This document shows positions 22,673 through 30,237 of a stretch of 38,632 nt of DNA, in pieces. The stretch is from CAZEAP01 sp964510315. GTDB taxonomy: Bacteria > Planctomycetota > Brocadiia > SM23-32. Position numbers and translations under genes: made by a program. The stretch covers positions 1 to 38,632 of the forward strand of contig CAZEAP010000032.1 in NCBI GenBank assembly GCA_964510315.1. Reading direction: 5' to 3'. The first letter of the stretch is position 1; each line of letters starts with the position of its first letter. The notes under the pieces were generated by a model that saw only the letters and a program-made list of their open reading frames with translations, ran no database searches and was not told where the DNA came from.

Positions 22673-22780
22673 GGCGATCCGGCTCTGGAAGCTGACCCGA
22701 CTCGACTTCAGTCCACCCGCTGGACGGCCCGGCAACTCGCCGCCCCGTGCCCGGCCCAAATCGCTCGGGAAGAACCCGGC

Positions 22781-23521
22781 TCAGGGGGACGGCGCCGGCC
22801 CTTCCGGGGTTTGTTCCGGGGCGCTCGGACGGCCTTCCGGCGCGCCTTCGGCGGGCTTCTTGGGCTCGGGGGACTCGATGGCGCCGTGCTCCTCGAGCAG
22901 GGCAATGAGTTCGGGGGAGGGGTCGACCTGTTGGGGGTTCTTGGCGACGTCGAGAGGTGTTTTGCCCCCGCCGTCCGGGGCGTTGACGTGGGCGCCTTTC
23001 TCGATGAGAAGCCGCGCGACTTCCAGCGCCGCCGCCCCCGGCTGCCCGCACGCGTGCAGGGCTGTTCGCCCCTGGCCGCCGCGGGCGTCCGGATCGGCCC
23101 CGTGCTCCAGCAGCAGCCGGGCCATCTCGGGGCGCGTGACCGCCTGGTGAAGAGCGGTCATGCCGACGCGCTGGTGCTTTATGTTCGGATCGGCACCGTT
23201 CTCCAGCAGCACGCGCGCGATCTTCTTGTCCCCCTTCGTTACCGCCACGTGCAGGGCGGGCACCCCGGACCAGGTGATCGTGTCCGGCTGTGCACCTTCG
23301 GCCAGGAGGTCCTGCACCTCCTCCAGGGCCCCGCTTCGCACCGCGACGAACAGTTTCCTGTTCAGCGTTTCCTGCGGGCTCGCGGCCTTCTCCTCGGGCG
23401 CCTCTTTCTGCTCGCGCGGCCGCGTCAGCCGATAGGTCCATGCCCCGGCCGCGATGATCAGCAGCACAGCCAGCGCTATCGTCTTCGCTCTGGAACTCCT
23501 TTTTTCGGTAGTGTTCTGCAT
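22781..23521 (-). CDS. Membrane-anchored ankyrin-repeat protein (first of tandem pair)
   Basis: A 246-residue protein. Residues about 13-30 (KTIALAVLLIIAAGAWTY) form an uncleaved signal-anchor, followed by a charged linker and roughly five ankyrin repeats (SGVPALHVAVTKGDKKIARV, VGMTALHQAVTRPEMARLL, QGRTALHACGQPG and GGKTPLDVA). The Pro/Glu-rich tail (PEPKKPAEGAPEGRP) looks disordered. The likely role is a protein-binding scaffold on the outer face of the membrane. A TTGTTC-N17-TATAAT promoter ends so close to the ATG that the mRNA should have only about 3 bases of leader. It was duplicated to give the downstream gene. Confidence 0.8.
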   Translation of the reverse strand: MQNTTEKRSSRAKTIALAVLLIIAAGAWTYRLTRPREQKEAPEEKAASPQETLNRKLFVAVRSGALEEVQDLLAEGAQPDTITWSGVPALHVAVTKGDKKIARVLLENGADPNIKHQRVGMTALHQAVTRPEMARLLLEHGADPDARGGQGRTALHACGQPGAAALEVARLLIEKGAHVNAPDGGGKTPLDVAKNPQQVDPSPELIALLEEHGAIESPEPKKPAEGAPEGRPSAPEQTPEGPAPSP

Positions 23522-23530
23522 GGCTCCGCA

Positions 23531-23559
23531 ATTATATGAGTTAGCCGGGCTGCGAACAA
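23531..23559 (-). promoter_or_regulatory. Promoter giving a near-leaderless ankyrin mRNA
   Basis: TTGTTC-N17-TATAAT on the minus strand. The -10 ends at 23531 and the ATG begins at 23521, so transcription should start about 3 bases before the ATG. Confidence 0.6.
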
Positions 23560-25064
23560 ACGCCCTCGGCGCCCGGCAGATCCGGCAGGCGCACGTGGTA
23601 GTCGGTCCGGCGCTGATAGGCGGCCGTCGCCTTCAGCAGGATGGAGTCGTTCCAGTGCGGGCCCATCAACTGCATGCCCACCGGCAGATCCCCGGCGAAT
23701 CCGCAGGGCACCGAGATGCCTCCGATCCCGGCCAGGTTGGCCGAAATGGTGAAGATGTCGCTCAGGTACATCTCCAGTGGGTCGTCGGTCTTCTCCCCGA
23801 TCCGGAAGGCCGGCGTGGGCGAGGTCGGCGCGAAAAGGACGTCCACCTCCTCGAACGCCCGCTCGAAATCCCGCCGGATCAGCCGTCGGACCCGCGCCGC
23901 CTTCAGGAAGTATGCCTCGTAGTAGCCCGCGCTGAGGGCATAGGTGCCCAGCATGATGCGTCGCTTGACCTCGTCGCCGAAGCCCCGGCCGCGGGTTCTC
24001 CTGTACATGTCGATCATGTCGTCGTGATCTTCACTGCGCAGCCCGTACTTGACGCCGTCGTAGCGCGCGAGGTTGGAGCTGGCTTCGGCGGTGCACAGGA
24101 CGTAGTAGCAGGCCACGGCGTAGCTGGACAGCCTCCCGTTGGCAACGTCGATCCGGCTGTGAGGAAGGGACACGTCCCGGAACTCCGCCCCCAGGCCTTC
24201 CAGAACGCCGCGGGCCTCCTCCAGAGCGGCGTTGACCTCCGAGTCCACCCCCTCCTCCAGGAAGAACTGCTCCGGTATGCCCACGAGGAGACCCTCCAGG
24301 GTCTCCTCCAGGGCGCCCTGGTAGCCCTCCGGTTCCCGGCGGGTGCAGGTGGGATCGCGCTCGTCGGGCGCGGAGATGACCTGAAGCAGCAGCGCGGCGT
24401 CCTCGGCGGTCCGCGCGAAGGGCCCGATCTGATCGAGGGAACTGGCAAAGGCAATCAGCCCGTACCGGCTCACCCGCCCGTAGGTGGGTTTCATCCCCAG
24501 GACCCCGCAGAGAGCGGCCGGCTGCCGGACCGAGCCCCCCGTGTCGCTGCCCAGGGCCAGCGGAACCATCCCGGCGGCCACCGCGGCGGCGCTCCCACCG
24601 CTGGAGCCGCCCGGAATGCGCTCCGGGTCCCACGGGTTCCTGGTGACCTTGTAGCCGCTGTTCTCGGTGGAGGACCCCATGGCGAACTCGTCCATGTTGG
24701 TCTTGCCGATGATGACCGCGTCCTCGGCCAGCAGGCGTTCCACCACGTGCGCATCGTAAGGAGGGACGAAATCCTCCAGTATCCGGGAGGCGCAGGTGGT
24801 GCGGCCGCCGCGGGTGCAGATGTTGTCCTTGACCGCCACCGGCACCCCGGCCAGGAGGCCCATCTCGCCGCCCCCCTCACGCTTCCGATCGAGCGTTCGC
24901 GCCCGGGCGCGCGCCTCCCCCTCGCAGACCGTCAGGAAGGCGTCAACGGCCGGCTCCCTCCGCGCGATCAGCTCCAGGTGCTCCTCCACGATCTCCTCGG
25001 CGGAGCGTTCGCCGCTGAGGAAAGCCTCGCGGATGGCGCGCGCGGTCCGGGGTTTCTCGGCCAT
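23541..25064 (-). CDS. gatA: Asp/Glu-tRNA amidotransferase subunit A
   Basis: A 507-residue amidase-signature protein. The Ser-cisSer-Lys triad is Lys79 (VAVKDNICT), Ser154 (PGGSSGGS) and Ser178 (GSDTGGSVRQP). GVLGMKPTYGRVSRYGLIAF and SSLDQIGPFARTAEDAAL are typical of GatA rather than generic amidases. With GatB and GatC it amidates Glu-tRNA(Gln) or Asp-tRNA(Asn); neither partner is in the window. The start ATG lacks a good ribosome site, but TTGCAC-N17-TAGAAT (25133-25161) places transcription about 60 bases upstream. The 3' end overlaps the ankyrin promoter region. Confidence 0.9.
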   Translation of the reverse strand: MAEKPRTARAIREAFLSGERSAEEIVEEHLELIARREPAVDAFLTVCEGEARARARTLDRKREGGGEMGLLAGVPVAVKDNICTRGGRTTCASRILEDFVPPYDAHVVERLLAEDAVIIGKTNMDEFAMGSSTENSGYKVTRNPWDPERIPGGSSGGSAAAVAAGMVPLALGSDTGGSVRQPAALCGVLGMKPTYGRVSRYGLIAFASSLDQIGPFARTAEDAALLLQVISAPDERDPTCTRREPEGYQGALEETLEGLLVGIPEQFFLEEGVDSEVNAALEEARGVLEGLGAEFRDVSLPHSRIDVANGRLSSYAVACYYVLCTAEASSNLARYDGVKYGLRSEDHDDMIDMYRRTRGRGFGDEVKRRIMLGTYALSAGYYEAYFLKAARVRRLIRRDFERAFEEVDVLFAPTSPTPAFRIGEKTDDPLEMYLSDIFTISANLAGIGGISVPCGFAGDLPVGMQLMGPHWNDSILLKATAAYQRRTDYHVRLPDLPGAEGVCSQPG

Positions 25065-25132
25065 GCTTACGGTGGGTTTGCTCGGGGAAAGACGAAGGGG
25101 GCGTCCGCGTCAGGCGCCCCGCGAAAGCGGCC

Positions 25133-25161
25133 ATTCTATGGCAGGCCCCCCGGGCGTGCAA
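25133..25161 (-). promoter_or_regulatory. Sigma-70-type promoter for gatA
   Basis: TTGCAC-N17-TAGAAT on the minus strand, predicted start near 25126. Confidence 0.6.
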
Positions 25162-25220
25162 GCAGCCGGAGTCAACTGCCGGGGCGAACGGGGTCATCGG
25201 GGGAGAAAAGCGGCTTGCTC

Positions 25221-25249
25221 TTGTCACAGGCCGGCGGCCCGTCTACCAT
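25221..25249 (+). promoter_or_regulatory. Sigma-70-type promoter for the first sulfatase
   Basis: TTGTCA-N17-TACCAT, predicted start near 25257, about 29 bases before the GTG. Confidence 0.55.
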
Positions 25250-25285
25250 GCGGCGTTTCGATGGACTCCAGAGGGGGATAAAACC

Positions 25286-26779
25286 GTGGCAGGAGAGCCG
25301 GGAAGCGACCGGAAAGGGAAATCGAAAGGCTTCAGTTCCTTCCGAGAAAAGCTGGCGGCCGAAGGTCGGCTGCCGAAACTCCACCGGCGGCGGCGTTCGC
25401 ATCTGGAGCCGGCGCACGAACCCCGCGAGCGCCCCAACGTGCTGTGGCTGATGGCCGACCAGTTGCGCGCCGAAACCTTCGGCTTCATGGGCCATCCGGC
25501 GGTAGAGACCCCGAACCTGGACCGCCTGGCCGAGGAGGGCGCGGTCTTCACCCGCATGCTCTGCGCCGAGCCGGTCTGCATGCCGTCCCGCGCCTCCATG
25601 CTCACCGGCAGGTATCCCTTCGCCCACGGCGTCATCGCCAACGGTTACTCCATGAACCCGGACATGACGGTGCTGCCCTCCCTTTTCAGGTCGGCCGGTT
25701 ACCGGACCGCCGACATCGGCAAGAATCACTGCGGCCGCTCCGGCCGGGAGGTGTGGGAGGAACAGTACAGCATCGAGGACCGCTTCGGTGCGACCAAACC
25801 CTCGAAGGTCCCCTTCGACCCGGAGAATTTCCCCGGCGTCACCTTCGTGGGAAACCGCGTCTGCGACAACTCCGACCGGGTGCTCTACGGGAAGTATCCC
25901 GCCCCCAAGAGCTTGACCAAGAGCTACCTGCTGGCCACCGAGGCGCAGAAGTGGCTCTACTGGGACGAGGATGAGCGCCCGTTTTTCCTCCGCGTCTCCT
26001 TCGACGATCCCCACCCCCCGGTCGTCCCCCCGGAGCCCTTCTGCCAGATGTACACGCCCGAGGACGTGCCGCCGGAGATATGGGAGAACCAGAGGGAGAG
26101 CATGGAGGGGAAGCCGCCGACCGTCCGGGAATACCAGCGCTACCGGCACAACGACGAGATCTCGCTGGAAGACCACAAGCAGCACGCCGCGCACTACTTC
26201 GGGCTGGTCTCCCATCTGGACCAGCAGATGGGGCGGATCGTGGACTACCTGAAGGAGGTCGGCCGGGCCGAAAACACCCTGATCGTCGTCAACTCCGACC
26301 ACGGTCACATGATCGGCGAGCACGGCCTCGCCCACAAGGGGCCCTATTTCTACCGCGGGGTGGCCCACATCCCCACCCTCCTGTGGTGGCCCGGCCGGAT
26401 AGAGCCGCGCCGTATCGACGCCCTCGCCGAGGGAGCCGACCTGATGCCGACGCTGATGGAGCTGATGGGGCTGGACATCCCCGACGGACTCGACGGACGC
26501 AGCCTGGCTCCCCTGCTGAACGGGCGGGCGGAGGGCCTCCGGGACTACGCCTTCACCCAGTGGCAGGACTACGCCTTCTGCATCCAGGGCGAGCGGTGGA
26601 AGCTCACCTGGTATGACTCCGACGGGGAGGGCGAACTCTACGACCTTCAGGAAGACCCCTGGGAGAAAAACAACCTCTTCCACGAACCCGGCCTGAGTGA
26701 TATACGCGACGGTCTGCTGGAGCGCCTGCGGGCGTGGCGGGGCCGCCACGCGGACCGCGCGGACCTCTCGGTGACCTGA
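25286..26779 (+). CDS. Sulfatase (formylglycine-dependent)
   Basis: A 497-residue arylsulfatase-fold protein. The metal-binding opening is NVLWLMADQLRAETFG (from about 51), and the active-site Cys98 lies in VCMPSRASMLTGR, the C-x-P-S-R signature that is converted to formylglycine. VVNSDHGHMIGEHGLAHKGP supplies the distal metal ligands. There is no signal peptide; the first ~48 residues are instead basic and hydrophilic, so it is predicted cytoplasmic, and its substrate is unknown. The GTG start has GAGGGGGAT upstream, and a promoter is at 25221-25249. It is separated from the other sulfatases by a 775-bp non-coding stretch, so it is a separate transcript. Confidence 0.88.
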   Translation: MAGEPGSDRKGKSKGFSSFREKLAAEGRLPKLHRRRRSHLEPAHEPRERPNVLWLMADQLRAETFGFMGHPAVETPNLDRLAEEGAVFTRMLCAEPVCMPSRASMLTGRYPFAHGVIANGYSMNPDMTVLPSLFRSAGYRTADIGKNHCGRSGREVWEEQYSIEDRFGATKPSKVPFDPENFPGVTFVGNRVCDNSDRVLYGKYPAPKSLTKSYLLATEAQKWLYWDEDERPFFLRVSFDDPHPPVVPPEPFCQMYTPEDVPPEIWENQRESMEGKPPTVREYQRYRHNDEISLEDHKQHAAHYFGLVSHLDQQMGRIVDYLKEVGRAENTLIVVNSDHGHMIGEHGLAHKGPYFYRGVAHIPTLLWWPGRIEPRRIDALAEGADLMPTLMELMGLDIPDGLDGRSLAPLLNGRAEGLRDYAFTQWQDYAFCIQGERWKLTWYDSDGEGELYDLQEDPWEKNNLFHEPGLSDIRDGLLERLRAWRGRHADRADLSVT

Positions 26780-26830
26780 GCGGACAGTGGAGAATCCTAT
26801 ACGGCCTGGGCACCACGAGAGGCAGGAAGG

Positions 26831-26855
26831 GAACCGCGGAGGAACGCAGAGGAAA
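26831..26855 (+). repeat. Family C repeat 3' of the first sulfatase
   Basis: GAACCGCGGAGGAACGCAGA followed by GGAAA, in the direction of the gene it follows, about 50 bases after its stop. Confidence 0.65.
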
Positions 26856-27072
26856 AACGGCCTGAGGGGCCTCAAACAGCCGGCGAGGGCGAGGTGTGGG
26901 GCATAAAGTGTTTGTTTAACGCGAAGGCCTTACGATCGGGACGGGTTTGCGGGGCAACCGGCCGTGCGCACGGGCTGGACTCTCGTCTGCGGCGAACCTG
27001 GTGGGCTCTGTAAGAGCCCGACATACCAGCCCAAAGCGCAACCCTGGGAAAGATGACCGGCAAAAAGCCAAC

Positions 27073-27160
27073 GCGCCCTGAGAGGGCGCGACACAGGCCC
27101 CCAGGCGGAGTTTATGCGCCTCTGGAGCACCCGGGGCTGTGTATGTGACGCCCCCTGTAT
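27073..27160 (+). repeat. Dispersed repeat family B, copy 2
   Basis: GCGCCCTGAGAGGGCGC hairpin, then CCCGGGGCTGTGTATGTGAC and GCCCCC. It matches 5027-5130 in order and orientation. Confidence 0.6.
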
Positions 27161-27397
27161 GTTTGCGGGAAAGAGCCTGGCCTCGTAGTCAGGTAGGTAA
27201 CCCCGGCGCCCGCGCGGGGGCGCCGGGGGTCCGCGTGAGGCAGGCCGGTCACTCGCCCGAAGCGCAAGCAGTCGACGATCCGCGAAACGGCAAAGCCGCC
27301 GATTTGGATCATTACTGCTGCTCGGCAAGGTAAACACGTACAGCGTAAAACTGCTCTGCACGACAGAAAAACCGAAGTCTCTGGTTACTTCTCGTTC

Positions 27398-27427
27398 ACT
27401 CTGCGTTACCCTGCGGCCTCTGCGGTG
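27398..27427 (-). repeat. Family C repeat, inverted copy
   Basis: On the minus strand it reads ACCGCAGAGGCCGCAGGG, then TAACGCAGAGTG. With 26831-26855 it forms an inverted pair about 570 bp apart. Confidence 0.6.
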
Positions 27428-27554
27428 ATAACTTGTGTCGCCGTCGCGGCCGTCAGGCTCCGGACCTTCTTGATCTCTGCGATTTGACTCTCAGCGGCCT
27501 GTTGCCGAACCGGGCCCGGCCGCGCCAGAAGACACGGAGAGGAGAGACCAGCCG

Positions 27555-28865
27555 ATGGGCACGCCGAACATTCTCTACCTTCACTCCCACGACACGGGCC
27601 GCTACATCCGGCCCTACGGCTACGCGATTCCCACCCCCAACCTTCAGCGTCTGGCCGAGGAGGGAACGCTTTTCCGGCAGTCTTTCTGCACCAACCCCAC
27701 CTGCTCCCCCAGCCGGGCGAGCCTGGTGACCGGCCGCTGGCCGCACTCGAACGGGATGACCGGACTGGCCCACCGGGGCTGGAGCCTCAACGACTACGGA
27801 CGTCACATCATCCACACCCTCGCCGAACACGGCTACCACAGCGCGCTGGCCGGCGTTCAGCACGTGGCGAGCCACCAGGAGGTCGGCGCGGCGGAGGTCA
27901 TCGGTTACGACGAGCGCCTCAGCGGCGCCTGGAAGGACATCGCTGAGCTGGCCGCCGATTTCCTGCACGACAACCCCCCTGAGCCGTTCTTCCTGTCGGT
28001 GGGATTCGGCGATACCCATCGTGATTTCCCCGAACCCGGGCGAGACTGCACCGAAACGGATCCGCGCTACACGCGACCGCCCGACCCCCTGCCGGACACC
28101 CCGGAGACCCGCTACGACATGGCCGCCTTCAACGTGGAGGCGAGAACCCTGGACCGGAAGATGGGGGCGGTCCTGGACGCGCTCCGGGATTCGGGACTGG
28201 CCGAGAACACTCTGGTGGTCTGCACCACCGACCACGGCATCGCCTTCCCCCGCATGAAGTGCAACCTCCAGGACGACGGCATCGCCGTGATGCTGATGAT
28301 GCGCGGTCCGGACGTCCCCGCCGGACGGGCCGTGGACGGCCTGGTGAGCAACGTGGACGTGTTTCCCTCCATCTGCGACTACCTGGAGGTGGAGCCGCCG
28401 GACTGGCTCCAGGGCGTCTCCTTCATGCCGCTTCTGCGCGGGGAAAAACAGGAGGTGCGGGAGGAGCTGTTCGCCGAGATCAACTATCACGCCGCCTACG
28501 AACCGGTCCGCGCGGTGCGCACCAGGCGCTGGAAATACATCCGCCGGTTCGAGGAACGGTACGGGCCCGTGCTCCCCAACTGCGACGAAAGTCTCACCAA
28601 GGACCTGTGGCTCCGCCGCGGCTGGGCCGACCGCGCGCCGGACACGGAGCAGCTTTACGACCTGATGTTCGATCCCCACGAGGCCAACAACCTCGCCTCG
28701 GACCCGGCCCACGAGGAGATGCTCCGGGAGATGAGGGGACGCCTCCAGCGGTGGATGGCGGAGACCGACGATCCCCTCCTGGAGGGACGCGTCCCGGCGC
28801 CGGAGGGTGCGCGGGCCAACGACCCGGACGGCATATCGCCCCAGCAGAAAGCCGAGACCTTGTGA
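27555..28865 (+). CDS. Sulfatase, sulfamidase (heparan N-sulfatase)-like, tandem copy 1
   Basis: A 436-residue sulfatase. It starts directly with the catalytic domain (NILYLHSHDTGRYIRP) and has no signal peptide. The active-site Cys50 is in TCSPSRASLVTGRWPHSNGM. This, the region LPDTPETRYDMAAFN, GDTHRDFPEP and TTDHGIAFPRMKCNLQ follow the layout of mammalian N-sulfoglucosamine sulfohydrolase (SGSH). The likely role is cytoplasmic removal of N- or O-sulfate from an oligosaccharide; the exact substrate is inference. GGAGAGGAGAG precedes the ATG. It heads a run of closely spaced genes: the next begins 24 bases after its stop and is a close paralogue. Confidence 0.87.
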   Translation: MGTPNILYLHSHDTGRYIRPYGYAIPTPNLQRLAEEGTLFRQSFCTNPTCSPSRASLVTGRWPHSNGMTGLAHRGWSLNDYGRHIIHTLAEHGYHSALAGVQHVASHQEVGAAEVIGYDERLSGAWKDIAELAADFLHDNPPEPFFLSVGFGDTHRDFPEPGRDCTETDPRYTRPPDPLPDTPETRYDMAAFNVEARTLDRKMGAVLDALRDSGLAENTLVVCTTDHGIAFPRMKCNLQDDGIAVMLMMRGPDVPAGRAVDGLVSNVDVFPSICDYLEVEPPDWLQGVSFMPLLRGEKQEVREELFAEINYHAAYEPVRAVRTRRWKYIRRFEERYGPVLPNCDESLTKDLWLRRGWADRAPDTEQLYDLMFDPHEANNLASDPAHEEMLREMRGRLQRWMAETDDPLLEGRVPAPEGARANDPDGISPQQKAETL

Positions 28866-28889
28866 GGAGCCCTTTGCGGGGAGGCCGAG

Positions 28890-30212
28890 ATGGCTCTGCC
28901 CAACATCCTGTATATCCACTCGCACGACACGGGCCGTTACATCCGGCCCTGCGGACATGCCGTGCCGACGCCCAACCTTCAGCGGCTGGCGGAGGGCGGC
29001 ATGCTGTTCCGGCAGGCATTCTGCACCAACCCAACCTGCTCTCCGAGCCGGGCCTCCCTGGTGACGGGCCGATGGCCGCACTCCAACGGCATGCTCGGGC
29101 TGGCTCACCGGGGTTTTCGCCTGAACGATTACGGCCGTCACGTGGTGCAGTTCCTGAAGGGACACGGCTACAGCACCGCCCTCTCCTCCGCCGGCGCCCA
29201 GCACGTCATAAAGAAGGGGGAGCAGGAGATCATCGGCTACGACGTGATCTTCGACCCCGAGTTCCCCGGCACCAAGGACACGGTTGAGGAGGTGGATCGC
29301 TTCCTGGAGGACCCGCCCCGGCCGTTCTTCCTGTCGATCGGATTCGGCGACACCCACCGGAGCTTCCCCGAGCCCGCCCGCGACGCCCCGGAGACCGATC
29401 CCCGCTACGCCCGACCGCCGGACCCCCTCCCGGACACCCCCGAGACCCGCCGCGACATGGCGGCGTTCAACACGGCCGCCCGGCGGCAGGACGCCAGGAT
29501 GGGGGCCATCCTCGGCCTGCTCGAAGAGCACGGTCTGGTGGAGGACACGCTGGTAGTCTGCACCACCGACCACGGCATCGCCTTCCCCCGGATGAAGTGC
29601 AACCTGCAGGAGGGGGGCATCGGCGTGTTCCTCATTCTCAGCGGGCCGGGCGTCCCCGCCGGGCGGATCACCGACGCCCTGGTCAGTCACGTGGACCTTT
29701 TCCCCACCCTCTGTGGTCTCCTGGACGTGGAGGCCCCGGACTGGCTGCAGGGCGTCTCCCTCATGCCGCTGCTTCGCGGACAGACCGACCAGGTGCGGGA
29801 GGAGGTCTTGGCCGAGGTCAACTACCACGCCGCCTACGAGCCCATGCGGGCGGTGCGCACGAAGCGGTGGAAGTACATCCGCCGGTTCGAAGAGCGGGAC
29901 GGCCCGGTGCTGCCGAACTGCGACGAGGGCCCCAGCAAGGACCTGTGGCTCGAGCACGGCTGGGCGGAGAGAGCCCCGGCCATGGAGCAGCTCTACGACC
30001 TGGTCTTCGACCCGCACGAGACCCACAACCTGGCGGACGACCCCGCCCACGGGGGGGTGCTGGAGGAGATGAGGCAACGGCTGGACCGGTGGATGGAGGA
30101 GACCGAGGACCCGTTGCGCAAAGGCTTCGTGGAAGCGCCGGAGGGCGCGCGGGTGACCGACACGGACGCCCGCTCGCCCGGCGGCCCGTCGCACATCGTC
30201 GGCGAGGACTGA
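28890..30212 (+). CDS. Sulfatase, sulfamidase-like, tandem copy 2
   Basis: A 440-residue paralogue of the preceding gene, clearly from tandem duplication: the first 75 residues match at most positions (NILYIHSHDTGRYIRP, CTNPTCSPSRASLVTGRWPH), as do the central SIGFGDTHRSFPEP and CTTDHGIAFPRMKCNLQ. The active-site Cys is at position 50. No signal peptide. The copies diverge most around residues 90-130, near the region that shapes the substrate pocket, and the C-terminus, so they may take different sulfation positions. GGGGAGG lies 5 bases before the ATG. Co-transcribed with its neighbours. Confidence 0.87.
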   Translation: MALPNILYIHSHDTGRYIRPCGHAVPTPNLQRLAEGGMLFRQAFCTNPTCSPSRASLVTGRWPHSNGMLGLAHRGFRLNDYGRHVVQFLKGHGYSTALSSAGAQHVIKKGEQEIIGYDVIFDPEFPGTKDTVEEVDRFLEDPPRPFFLSIGFGDTHRSFPEPARDAPETDPRYARPPDPLPDTPETRRDMAAFNTAARRQDARMGAILGLLEEHGLVEDTLVVCTTDHGIAFPRMKCNLQEGGIGVFLILSGPGVPAGRITDALVSHVDLFPTLCGLLDVEAPDWLQGVSLMPLLRGQTDQVREEVLAEVNYHAAYEPMRAVRTKRWKYIRRFEERDGPVLPNCDEGPSKDLWLEHGWAERAPAMEQLYDLVFDPHETHNLADDPAHGGVLEEMRQRLDRWMEETEDPLRKGFVEAPEGARVTDTDARSPGGPSHIVGED

Positions 30213-30237
30213 CAAACGCCGGCAGGGAGAGCCTCTC

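Larger units (their letters stand above)
26780..27554. other. 775-bp non-coding stretch with repeat families B and C
   Basis: No gene seen on either strand. It contains a family C unit close after the sulfatase stop (26831-26855), a family B copy (27073-27160) and a second family C unit in the opposite orientation (27398-27427). Minus-strand frames here contain peptide strings typical of repeat-derived spurious ORFs. I find no clear promoter for the sulfatase at 27555. Confidence 0.6.

Noticed and set aside
26930..27361. Minus-strand ORF of 143 codons in the gap before the tandem sulfatases
   Set aside because: It lacks a ribosome site and codon structure and overlaps family B; its product contains the same repeat-derived strings.
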